Positions 1 to 7,278 of a stretch of 64,000 bases of DNA are shown here, one piece after another. How positions within the stretch are numbered: position 1 is the stretch's first letter; each line of letters opens with the position of its first letter. Under the pieces are notes generated by a model. That model searched no databases. It was not told the origin of the DNA and was given only the letters and a program-made list of their open reading frames with translations. The stretch is from Chitinophagaceae bacterium (GTDB lineage Bacteria > Bacteroidota > Bacteroidia > Chitinophagales > Chitinophagaceae), in assembly GCA_020847395.1 (NCBI GenBank), contig JADLCD010000063.1, forward strand, positions 1 through 64,000, in the 5' to 3' direction. The position numbers and the translations under genes are program-made.

Positions 1-384
1 GGTGCCCGTGCAGGGTTTTTAACTACTTTCTTTCGTTTTCCTTGCAGCATCTTTATGGCTTTTAATCCCAAAAGATACTACCTTACTTCTTAAATTTCAA
101 ATGAGGGAGTTAAACAGCAAGCCCTATATAAATTATTTGCCTGTTATTACAGCGAAATAAGTAACGCTTTGGCAGCCGCGGTTCAATTTTAAAATTGTCC
201 TATCGGCATTTAGAATATGTGCATATGATTCTAATATGTGTGCACCTAAACTTAGCATGTTTGTTGTTTGTCAATTTTATTGCTTTCCAACGCTCATTTT
301 GTCTCCTCATTTCCCCTTTTTGTCTACTCCCCTGCCACCAAGATGCCACGCTGGTTATCTTGCCGTAATTTTATTGCCAGAATC
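1..384. other. Left-edge non-coding stretch with an island repeat
   Basis: I see no convincing gene before the histidine kinase. Positions 125-175 form an almost exact copy of 6982-7032 (about 51 bp, few mismatches), so the left edge carries a fragment of the same accessory repeat found in the 5.9-8.9 kb island. A minus-strand ATG near position 54 opens a short basic reading frame running off the edge (begins MLQGKRKKVV). It could be the start of a truncated neighbour, but it is too short to judge. Confidence 0.4.
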
Positions 385-1386
385 ATGAATATAAGAGAGC
401 AAAAATATTTTGTACCGGGAATGCACTTACTGGTGTGGGGATTGTTGTACATTATTCCCCTTGTTACGATAACAGCAAAGCCCTATGGAGGGCTGCCCGC
501 GGGTTACTTTCCTATTACCAACCTTTTTCACATCGGCATTTTTTATCTGAATGTGTACATTTTATATCCCTATTTGCTTACCCGAAAACGCTGGTGGATA
601 TATGTCTTCAGCCTCATTGCAATTGTTGTAATTTCTTACCGGGTAAAACTTTTTATTCTTCAATTCAATCCTGCTTTTCAATTAACGGAGGAAAATAAGC
701 CGGTGATATTTTTTGCCGTAATGCCTTTCCTGTTGGCCGGTATTTTGTACAGGCTTATCAGCGATCGTATAAGGTTTGAGCGGCTGGAAAAAGAGGCTCG
801 TGCACAGCAACTGTCTTCGGAATTGAAATTCCTTCGATCTCAGATAAGCCCGCATTTTCTGTTTAACATGATGACAAACATGGTTGCCCTGGCAAGACAA
901 AAATCGGATATGCTGGAACCATCCCTGATCAAACTATCTGAACTATTGCGCTATATGCTGTATGAATCGCAGAATAGCAAGATATCCATAGCGGCTGAAG
1001 CCGAACATCTCAACAATTATATTGCATTGCAAAAACTCCGCTTTGACGATGAGGTGAAAGTAACGGTAAACATTAATACCCATGATACTAACAGGCAGAT
1101 TGAGCCGATGCTGTTAATACCTTTTGTGGAAAATGCTTTTAAACATGGTATGGGGCTGGTTGAAGATGCCTTTATTGCTATTCAACTAACGGCAAAGAAT
1201 AATGCATTAACGTTTAACATCACCAATAATTATTCCGGTAATAACAGCAGCAAGGATAAAAGTTCAGGTATAGGGCTGGCGAATGTTAAAAGCAGGCTGC
1301 AGCTTTTATACCGAGGCAGGCATGAACTAACCGTTACCGACCGTGGTAATATTTTTTCTGTTCATTTAAAACTCGATCTTGTATGA
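385..1386 (+). CDS. LytS/YehU-type sensor histidine kinase
   Basis: Membrane sensor kinase of the His_kinase (PF06580) family, which phosphorylates a LytTR response regulator. Four hydrophobic segments lie at about residues 11-30, 47-66, 70-92 and 107-125. They are followed by a short coiled linker and the phosphoacceptor motif SPHFLFN (His at about residue 157). The ATP-binding part has an N-box-like PFVENAFKHG and a G-box GIGLANVKSRL near the C terminus. I chose the ATG at 385 (333 aa) because the protein then starts just before the first membrane segment. In-frame ATGs at 268 and 343 would add an atypical N-terminal tail. The stop overlaps the start of the response regulator gene by 4 bases, so the two are translationally coupled. 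The signal sensed cannot be read from the sequence. Confidence 0.9.
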   Translation: MNIREQKYFVPGMHLLVWGLLYIIPLVTITAKPYGGLPAGYFPITNLFHIGIFYLNVYILYPYLLTRKRWWIYVFSLIAIVVISYRVKLFILQFNPAFQLTEENKPVIFFAVMPFLLAGILYRLISDRIRFERLEKEARAQQLSSELKFLRSQISPHFLFNMMTNMVALARQKSDMLEPSLIKLSELLRYMLYESQNSKISIAAEAEHLNNYIALQKLRFDDEVKVTVNINTHDTNRQIEPMLLIPFVENAFKHGMGLVEDAFIAIQLTAKNNALTFNITNNYSGNNSSKDKSSGIGLANVKSRLQLLYRGRHELTVTDRGNIFSVHLKLDLV

Positions 1387-2084
1387 TAAACTGCATTGCC
1401 GTTGATGATGAAAAGCTGGTGCTGGATTTATTAGTGGACAATATTCAGCAAGTTCCTTTTTTGAAACTTGCAGCCCGTTGTAAAAATGCAATGGAAGCCG
1501 CTGAAATATTGCATAAAGAAAAGGTAGATTTAATTTTCCTCGACATTCAAATGCCGGGGTTAAACGGCTTGCAATTTGTGCAAACACTCAAAACCCCGCC
1601 GATTATCATTTTTGTTACTGCCTATAAAGAACATGCCCTCGAAGGTTTTGAGCTTGATGCTATAGATTACTTATTAAAACCTGTATCATTTGAACGTTTC
1701 TTAAAAGCATGCAACAAAGCACAGGAACTTTTTACGCTTCAACAAAAAGCGGGGCAAAAGGAAGAGCAGGCAGGATATTTTTTTGTTTATGTGGAATACA
1801 AGCAGGTAAAAGTTACTATTGCGGATATTCTCTATATTGAAGGCATGAAGGACTATATTAAGATCTTTCTGGCTTCATCTTCTAAACCTGTTATTACTAA
1901 AATAAGCATGCGCCATATAGAAGAAAAATTATCGCCCTATCGTTTTGTAAGAACGCATAAATCCTACATTGTGGCGGTAGATAAAATCGTTTCCGTAAAG
2001 AGAGACCTGGTCAACCTTGGCAATATTGAATTGCCATTGAGTGATAATTTTAAACCCGGGTTAACAAAGTTGATTTCGTTTTAA
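1383..2084 (+). CDS. LytTR-family response regulator
   Basis: Cytoplasmic transcription regulator, 233 aa, partner of the overlapping sensor kinase. The receiver domain (about residues 1-120) has the acidic pair near DDE (8-10), the phosphoacceptor Asp54 in IFLDIQMPG, and the conserved Lys99 in DYLLKP. A LytTR DNA-binding domain fills about residues 130-233 (YIEGMKDYIKI, RTHKSYIV). LytTR regulators usually bind pairs of short direct repeats upstream of their targets. The TonB receptor operon starting 140 bases downstream on the same strand is the obvious candidate target, but this is inference from position. Confidence 0.93.
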   Translation: MINCIAVDDEKLVLDLLVDNIQQVPFLKLAARCKNAMEAAEILHKEKVDLIFLDIQMPGLNGLQFVQTLKTPPIIIFVTAYKEHALEGFELDAIDYLLKPVSFERFLKACNKAQELFTLQQKAGQKEEQAGYFFVYVEYKQVKVTIADILYIEGMKDYIKIFLASSSKPVITKISMRHIEEKLSPYRFVRTHKSYIVAVDKIVSVKRDLVNLGNIELPLSDNFKPGLTKLISF

Positions 2085-2190
2085 ACATACACCGGAAAGT
2101 ATTTTTTTTATTCTCTATAAAGACATTTTCTTTTCTCTACTCATATTGCCCTCTTGTCTATTCTCTCATAATCACCCTTTCATAGCAAGG

Positions 2191-2198
2191 TAGTTTTG
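2191..2198 (+). promoter_or_regulatory. Possible -7 box (TAnnTTTG) before the TonB receptor gene
   Basis: TAGTTTTG matches the Bacteroidota -7 consensus TAnnTTTG and lies 25 bases upstream of the receptor start codon. No TTG is found at the usual distance upstream, so any promoter here is partial or depends on an activator such as the neighbouring LytTR regulator. Confidence 0.35.
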
Positions 2199-2223
2199 GA
2201 TTGTTAAATCTAAAACGATAGTT

Positions 2224-4455
2224 ATGAAAATGATTTTAACTGCAATCCTCATTATCACCGTTGCAACAACGCAAAGTCAAACGGCGATTACAGGAAAAGT
2301 AAGCAATGAAAAAAACGAGCCCCTTCAATCTGCAAACATTCGCATTAAAGAATCCGGTACAGGAGTAAGAACAGACAGCGCCGGAAACTTTAAGATCATG
2401 GCAACGGGAAAGGGAACAACATCACTGATCGTTTCCTGTATAGGCTATGAAACAAAAAATATTTCGTTACAAATAGGAGATTCAGCAGTGCAATTGTTAA
2501 TTGTGTTGAAGGACGAAGCAAAAGTATTAGGCGATGTAGTAATTATGGGTGCTGGTACTTTCACTGCCAGCGATAAGGCCAAAGGCGCTTCGCTTACGCC
2601 TATGGATGCAGTTACGGTTGCCGGTACCGGCGGGGATATTGCTAATTCCATGCGGGCATTACCAGGTGTGCAGCAGGTAGGTGAGTCGGAAGGCTTATTT
2701 GTAAGAGGCGGCACCAGCGATGAAGCAAAACAATTTATTGACGGCGTAAATTTTCCTAACCCAAACTATGCTGCAGTGCCCGGTATTATGCAGCCTGCAA
2801 GAATTAACCCATTCTTATTTAAAGGCATTTTATTTAATACAGGTGGCTATTCCGCGTTATACGGAGATGCATTAAGCAGTGCTTTGATTCTTGAAACAAT
2901 TGACCTGCCCGATAAATCCGAAGCAAGCCTGCATATATTCCCCACCAGCCAGGGGTTGGGCATTCAACAGCTTGCAAAAAACAAGCAAAGCAGTTTTGGA
3001 GCTACCGCTAACTATGGTAATGCAGGCAATTTTTACAATAAGGTAGTGAAACAATCAGCTGGCTATTTTCATGGCCCTGAATATGGTAGCGGCGATTTTA
3101 ATTTCCGGGTTAAGGCAGGTAAAACCGGCATCCTGAAATTTTATGCCAATTATGGTTACAACAATACCGGGTTAAGCAACCCGGATATTGACAGTGGCAA
3201 CCTTATATCCTCCTTTCAAAACAAAGGGAATAATCTTTATTCAAATCTTTCTTACAAAGAATCTTTTAGAAATAACTGGAAAATAGATGCAGCCATCAGT
3301 TACAATTACAACCAACAGAATATTGAAAGAGGATTGCGCAACGGTAACAATGAAAAAGTATTTGTCAACCAATTTCCCTTTAATGAAAAGAACAGCAGCT
3401 ATGCCGGCAAGCGTAATTTTTTAAACGGCAAACTTGTATTCAGTAAACGGTTCATAAAATCACAGGCACTCAGGTTTGGTGCAGAATATATCAATCAGTC
3501 TGTGTTCGATAACATATCCAATCCCAATGCAGGAAAATATAATTCGTATACAGAAAATGAAATTGTGCTGTATGCCGAAACAGATATCCGGTTAAATAAA
3601 AAACTGGCAGCAAGGGTGGGTTTGCGATCAGAGCATTCAAGCCTGTTACAGAAAATAAATATAGCCCCAAGAGTAAGCATTACCTATAAGCTTTCGAATG
3701 AGAACCAGTTGAATGTTGCTTATGGTATATTTTATCAGAAACCTTCAAGCGAATACCTGTTGCAAAATGAACATCTCGGTTTTAGCAGGGCTGCACATTA
3801 CATTATCAATTTTCAACGCAAAGTTTCCAACCGGTTTTTGAGAGCAGAGATATTTTATAAATCTTACAAAGGCCTTGTTACCACCGATTCAGTAATAGGG
3901 AGCAACGGCGATGGTTATGCAAAGGGGTTCGAGTTTTTCTTTAGAGATAAACGCTCTATCAAAGATTTGGATTACTGGGTAAGTTACAGCTACCTGGATA
4001 CCAAAAGAAAATTTTTGAATTATCCTTATAAGTTATATCCGCCTTATGCCACACCACATACCCTTTCGCTGGTGGCTAAGCGTTTCTTCCCTGATCTGAA
4101 TTTTATGGCCAACGCAGCGTACTGGTTTACTACCGGAAGACCATATTACAATATACAAACAGAAAGCGATGGGCATTCAGTTATCCAATATTCAGGTACT
4201 ACAAGAAATTATCAAAGCCTGAACGTAAGTTTCGCTTACCTGTTCAATATCTCAAAAAAATCGAAGGATTTTTCGGGAATAGGTTTTGGGATGAACAATG
4301 TGCTTGGCACAAAACAAATATTCGGATACAATTTTAGTCATGATGGCAACAATAAGACGCCTGTGACATTACCGGCTACACGATTTTATTATATCGGGTT
4401 TTTTATGAGCCTCGGAACAGACAGGAGAGACGATTTTATAAATCAAAATCTATAA
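2224..4455 (+). CDS. TonB-dependent outer membrane receptor with carboxypeptidase-like N domain
   Basis: Outer membrane transporter of 743 aa. After a signal peptide (residues 1-19, ending TQSQ) comes a CarboxypepD_reg-like beta-sandwich (about 22-100, ITGKVSNEKNEPLQSANIRI). A plug domain follows (about 115-220) with the typical ALPGVQ and LFVRGGTSDE motifs, then a beta-barrel with alternating aromatic residues to the C terminus. At 743 aa it is shorter than most SusC proteins (about 1000 aa) and resembles the smaller siderophore/metal-type receptors. No SusD-like gene follows. It is first in a probable operon with the TPR-like protein and two small membrane proteins, and lies just after the LytS/LytTR pair. 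The substrate is unknown. Confidence 0.9.
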   Translation: MKMILTAILIITVATTQSQTAITGKVSNEKNEPLQSANIRIKESGTGVRTDSAGNFKIMATGKGTTSLIVSCIGYETKNISLQIGDSAVQLLIVLKDEAKVLGDVVIMGAGTFTASDKAKGASLTPMDAVTVAGTGGDIANSMRALPGVQQVGESEGLFVRGGTSDEAKQFIDGVNFPNPNYAAVPGIMQPARINPFLFKGILFNTGGYSALYGDALSSALILETIDLPDKSEASLHIFPTSQGLGIQQLAKNKQSSFGATANYGNAGNFYNKVVKQSAGYFHGPEYGSGDFNFRVKAGKTGILKFYANYGYNNTGLSNPDIDSGNLISSFQNKGNNLYSNLSYKESFRNNWKIDAAISYNYNQQNIERGLRNGNNEKVFVNQFPFNEKNSSYAGKRNFLNGKLVFSKRFIKSQALRFGAEYINQSVFDNISNPNAGKYNSYTENEIVLYAETDIRLNKKLAARVGLRSEHSSLLQKINIAPRVSITYKLSNENQLNVAYGIFYQKPSSEYLLQNEHLGFSRAAHYIINFQRKVSNRFLRAEIFYKSYKGLVTTDSVIGSNGDGYAKGFEFFFRDKRSIKDLDYWVSYSYLDTKRKFLNYPYKLYPPYATPHTLSLVAKRFFPDLNFMANAAYWFTTGRPYYNIQTESDGHSVIQYSGTTRNYQSLNVSFAYLFNISKKSKDFSGIGFGMNNVLGTKQIFGYNFSHDGNNKTPVTLPATRFYYIGFFMSLGTDRRDDFINQNL

Positions 4456-4481
4456 CAACTTTTTAATCAAAAACAAAAACA

Positions 4482-5132
4482 ATGAAAACGTTAATCGCAT
4501 CTGTGCTGCTTGCAGCCATTCTGCAAACTACTATTGCACAAACAAATTCCGGCGGGTTTGAGACTGCCGTTGCAAAGCTGAACAATGCAAAAACTGCAAA
4601 AGATTACGAAGCAACGGCGGAGGATTTTTTGAAAATAACAGAAACCGAAAGCAACAATTGGCTTGCCTGGTATTATGCAGCTTTTTGTAACGCGCAAACC
4701 GGGTGGCTGTATCAACGCGATGGAGAAAAAATTGAACCCTTTGCCAATACAGCTGAAGAACAAATCAACAAGGCTTTATCCCTGATCGATACCAGCAGCC
4801 AAAAGAAAGAGCTCTCTGAGGTTTACTGCATCATGGCAATGGTAAACCAGGACAAGGTGTTCATTAATCCACAAACCTATGGGCCAAAGTTTGGACCTGC
4901 AGCATTCAGATATATGTACCTGGCCCAATCAGCAAATCCGCAGAACCCAAGGGCATTATACCTGGTTGGCTGGCAAAAATTTGCTACACCAAAAGCATGG
5001 GGTGGAGACAAAGCAAAAGCAAAAGAGCTACTGCTGCAGGCAAATCATTTGTTAGTACAGGAAGTTACTACCGGCACTTCACCGCATTGGGGAAAAACAG
5101 AAGTGGAAGCGCTGCTGAAGCAAATCAGGTAA
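4482..5132 (+). CDS. Secreted TPR-like protein
   Basis: A 216-aa protein with a signal peptide (cleavage probably after TTIAQ, about residue 20) and mostly helical content. The helices resemble tetratricopeptide repeats: AKLNNAKTAKDYEATAEDFLKI, then pairs around NNWLAWYYAAFCNAQ and NPRALYLVGWQKF. It starts 26 bases after the TonB receptor stop, so it is very likely co-transcribed and periplasmic. Proteins of this sort commonly appear beside receptors of the preceding type in Bacteroidota. The role is unknown, perhaps a scaffold or partner for the receptor. Confidence 0.8.
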   Translation: MKTLIASVLLAAILQTTIAQTNSGGFETAVAKLNNAKTAKDYEATAEDFLKITETESNNWLAWYYAAFCNAQTGWLYQRDGEKIEPFANTAEEQINKALSLIDTSSQKKELSEVYCIMAMVNQDKVFINPQTYGPKFGPAAFRYMYLAQSANPQNPRALYLVGWQKFATPKAWGGDKAKAKELLLQANHLLVQEVTTGTSPHWGKTEVEALLKQIR

Positions 5133-5168
5133 ACGTAAATCAAATTGTAAACTTTAAAATCTATTATT

Positions 5169-5432
5169 ATGCCAACGTTCGTATTTATCATTTCCAGGAT
5201 AGTTATTGCTGCATGCCTGGTTTTAATTCTTGGTTATGTATTTGGAAATTTTTCAACAAAGCCCTTGCTGGTAAAGCTTACTAAGGTAGCATCCATCCTG
5301 GTACTTGTAGGTTTTATTATGGGAAGCATATTCATCTTACGCTTTCGCAGTGTAAAACACGAAGGAAATATCAGCAGAAGCGGATGGTGCCAATATCAAC
5401 ATTTACAAACAGACTCAGCAAGGAATAAGTAG
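5169..5432 (+). CDS. Small two-helix membrane protein
   Basis: An 87-aa reading frame 36 bases after the TPR-like gene. The first 56 residues contain two strong hydrophobic helices (about 3-25 and 37-57). The rest is polar, cysteine- and tryptophan-containing and unlike a membrane protein tail, so the 3' end may have been changed by a frameshift. In the +1 frame the sequence stays open from about 5370 past the annotated stop to about 5580. I do not recognise the family. The membrane part and the position in the operon support a real gene; the exact C terminus is doubtful. Confidence 0.5.
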   Translation: MPTFVFIISRIVIAACLVLILGYVFGNFSTKPLLVKLTKVASILVLVGFIMGSIFILRFRSVKHEGNISRSGWCQYQHLQTDSARNK

Positions 5433-5530
5433 ATCATTTAACAGCAATCAGCATGGCGTAAGAGAAATAATAAATAACGATTATGCTGATTGCATTTTAA
5501 ACAGGCCTGGTAAACAAAAGCGCATAAATT

Positions 5531-5761
5531 ATGAAAGCTTCTCAACAAAGAAAATTGCTCAGATGGATGCATATACTCCTTAGCATTCCTATTATCGGGT
5601 TTATTTATGGTCCCGTTTCCCAAATCCCTGTTGCAGTCATATTTGTGCGCTGGGCTTTTGTGCCGGCAGTTACCCTTTCCGGATTCTGGATGTGGAAAGG
5701 ACAGGTATTGAAAAAATGGTGGAAAAAAGCCGTCAATAGCAGGCAATCCATTCCAAAATAA
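5531..5761 (+). CDS. Small membrane protein
   Basis: A 76-aa protein with two or three hydrophobic segments (about 10-30, 34-50), a tryptophan-rich middle and a basic C terminus (KKWWKKAVNSRQ), so it probably sits in the inner membrane with its tail in the cytoplasm. It is the last gene of the run that starts with the TonB receptor. It resembles short uncharacterised membrane proteins of Bacteroidota; I cannot name a family. Confidence 0.6.
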   Translation: MKASQQRKLLRWMHILLSIPIIGFIYGPVSQIPVAVIFVRWAFVPAVTLSGFWMWKGQVLKKWWKKAVNSRQSIPK

Positions 5762-5886
5762 TTCTGCATTTCATTGAATTCATTTTGCATTCATTTTAAT
5801 GTGATTGAATCCAGTCCCTCATTTCGTTCTCACTAACCACAAAAAATGAGTTCAAAAACCTTCACATAACTTCAAATTCGGAAAGG

Positions 5887-6282
5887 TCACCTTGCTTGAA
5901 ACCCTTTTTTATCTTTTTCTAAAAGTGTCGGCAGCGTCGACACAATCTTATTCTGCCTGTCACCAATTGTTTGTAAAAGTGTCATCACTGTTGACACAAA
6001 CTTATTATCAGAATAAACCTCAAAAAATTGTTTCATCCTGTACAAGCCCCTGCAGTTAAATCCCGTAAGATTAGGCATCTGTGCCTGTATATAATTTGCC
6101 AGTTCCTGCACGGCATTTTCGCCCCATTTTCCCATGGTTACTTTTTCGGAAACAAACCTTCGTACCTTAAAGTAAAGCAGCACCAGTTCTTCACTTACTT
6201 TATGAAAAGCCCTGTTCTGGGCTTCTTGTATCAATGTTACAATCTGCTTAAATTCAACGTTGGTATTTTTTAGTTTGCTCAT
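5887..6282 (-). pseudogene. Truncated DUF1016 (YhcG N-domain) gene
   Basis: 131 codons from the ATG at 6282 match the N-terminal DUF1016 region of YhcG-type PDDEXK nuclease proteins. The protein starts MSKLKNTNVEFKQI; conserved parts include EELVLLYFKVRRFVSEKV, KWGENAVQELANYI and GFNCRGLYRMKQFFEVY. Full family members run to about 340-380 aa with a C-terminal nuclease domain; here the frame ends after the N domain, so the catalytic part is missing. Near the end the gene repeats itself: the stretch encoding VSTVMTLLQ is followed by one encoding VSTLPTLLE, from similar DNA. DUF1016 genes are often linked to restriction-modification or defence islands. An in-frame ATG at 6306 is possible but lies inside the tail of a former upstream gene. 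Confidence 0.75.
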
Positions 6283-6423
6283 GTACTCTATAATAAGTGT
6301 TTCCAATAAAAATTTTGCTCCCTGTCAAGTGATAATTTCCCTTCAAACATGTATACCAAATGTATCGTTTGTCTTGAAATGATAGTCTAACCAGTTGGCA
6401 AACCACTTTAACCGTTCATTGGG
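6229..6423. repeat. Duplicated DUF1016 5' region, copy 1
   Basis: This 195-bp segment is about 85-90% identical to 7082-7257 in the same orientation. It covers the first codons of the DUF1016 gene and the region upstream of it. Copy 1 carries 19 bp that copy 2 lacks. The extra block lies between two AAATG words (6358-6362 and 6377-6381), as expected for slippage between short direct repeats. Confidence 0.85.
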
Positions 6424-6459
6424 CTCTATACCGGAGATTTTCTGAAACCCGACAATCAT
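6343..6459 (-). pseudogene. Remnant of the gene once upstream of DUF1016
   Basis: A 38-codon frame from the ATG at 6459 shares the segment PNERLKxFxNWLDYH with the short frame at 7141-7278. Several differences between the two DNA copies fall at third codon positions, which suggests that both descend from one real coding sequence. The 19-bp extra block in this copy shifts the frame, so the shared downstream part (EGKLSLDREQN..YWKHLL in the other copy) is no longer in phase. The open frame continues upstream of the ATG to about 6541 without a start. Family unknown. Confidence 0.4.
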
Positions 6460-6524
6460 CACAAAACAGAGTTCATAAAATATGTAAATGGCTACTTTTT
6501 TAAAATGGATGTTAGTATCTCGGT

Positions 6525-6866
6525 ATGTCTATGCCGAGCTTTTACTTTATATTAGAAGCTAAATATGTACTTATGGCCGATCCTAATGATCCTGAAGAAA
6601 TAGCACGATATTATGGCTGGATGGGTATTGAACATTCTGAAAAAATGTTTATTGAGTGTGAAACTGTCATTAAAACAATGAGGTGCCGTGTTCACAAAAA
6701 AAGAGCTTATGCGGAATGGGAGTATACGGAAAATTATGAAACTCATTCATGGGTAAGAAAAGCCTGTTGTATGGAATTTGCAAGGGAGGTAGCTGCAGTA
6801 TTAGTAAATAAGGCAGCTTTTAATATTGTATCAATAGACTTAGGCTGGCCTCATTTAAAAAAATAA
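6525..6866 (+). CDS. Orphan hypothetical protein
   Basis: A 113-aa protein (an alternative start at 6531 gives 111 aa) with no signal peptide or membrane segment. It has three cysteines, an acidic N-terminal half (ADPNDPEEIARYYGWMGIEHSE) and a basic centre (KTMRCRVHKKRAYAEWEY). I do not recognise a family. It sits alone between the truncated DUF1016 gene and repeat-rich DNA, on the opposite strand from both neighbours, which is typical of island cargo. The size and composition would fit an immunity or antitoxin protein, but nothing shows this directly. Confidence 0.6.
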   Translation: MSMPSFYFILEAKYVLMADPNDPEEIARYYGWMGIEHSEKMFIECETVIKTMRCRVHKKRAYAEWEYTENYETHSWVRKACCMEFAREVAAVLVNKAAFNIVSIDLGWPHLKK

Positions 6867-7262
6867 TTTGATAAATCTTTGTCAAGTTACAACCTGCTCT
6901 GGCACAGGTTTGGTAGCCTTGCTTGTGCTTAGCCAGACCTGCCGCCTTGCTGTTACTTATCTTAATTTCTTAAATGGGCATTATATAAATTATTTGCCTG
7001 TTATTATTGCGAAACAAGTAACGCTTTGCCAGCAGGTCAGCCATCACACAATACCATTGCTACAGACATGCGCCAGCCGCGTATCAATATTACAATCTGT
7101 TTAAATTCAGCATTGGTATTTTTGAGTTTGCTCATGTACTCTATAATAAGTGTTTCCAATAAAGGTTTTGTTCCCTGTCAAGTGATAATTTCCCTTCAGA
7201 CATATATACCAAATGATAGTCTAACCAGTTGTCAAACCGTTTTAACCGCTCATTGGGAATCT
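6867..7262. repeat. Gene-poor mosaic of repeat fragments
   Basis: This stretch is made of pieces found elsewhere in the window. Positions 6982-7032 match 125-175. Positions 7082-7257 match 6229-6423 (second copy of the DUF1016 start plus upstream region; the DUF1016 ATG is at 7135 on the minus strand, and homology stops after about 18 codons). Between them the DNA has no convincing gene. Homology with copy 1 ends sharply at 7257/7258, just beyond the 3' end of the AAA ATPase gene, which marks a recombination junction. Confidence 0.75.
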
Positions 7263-7278
7263 TTACTTTCCTTGCCAT
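7141..7278 (-). CDS. Short frame overlapping the 3' end of the AAA ATPase gene
   Basis: A 45-aa frame whose ATG lies inside the last codons of the ATPase gene (16-base overlap), an arrangement typical of translationally coupled partners. It starts MARKVK, as basic N termini of RloB-type partners often do. From residue 8 it becomes the sequence shared with the remnant at 6343-6459 (PNERLKRFDNWLDYH) and ends EQNLYWKHLL, 5 bases before the DUF1016 start. The simplest reading is a chimera: the first codons of the lost partner of the ATPase joined to the tail of a different gene. Whether it is expressed is unknown. Confidence 0.35.
   Translation of the reverse strand: MARKVKIPNERLKRFDNWLDYHLVYMSEGKLSLDREQNLYWKHLL

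Noticed and set aside
1-93. Open plus-strand frame at the left edge ending at 93
   Set aside because: Only 30 codons without recognisable sequence; could be chance, so not called as a gene end.
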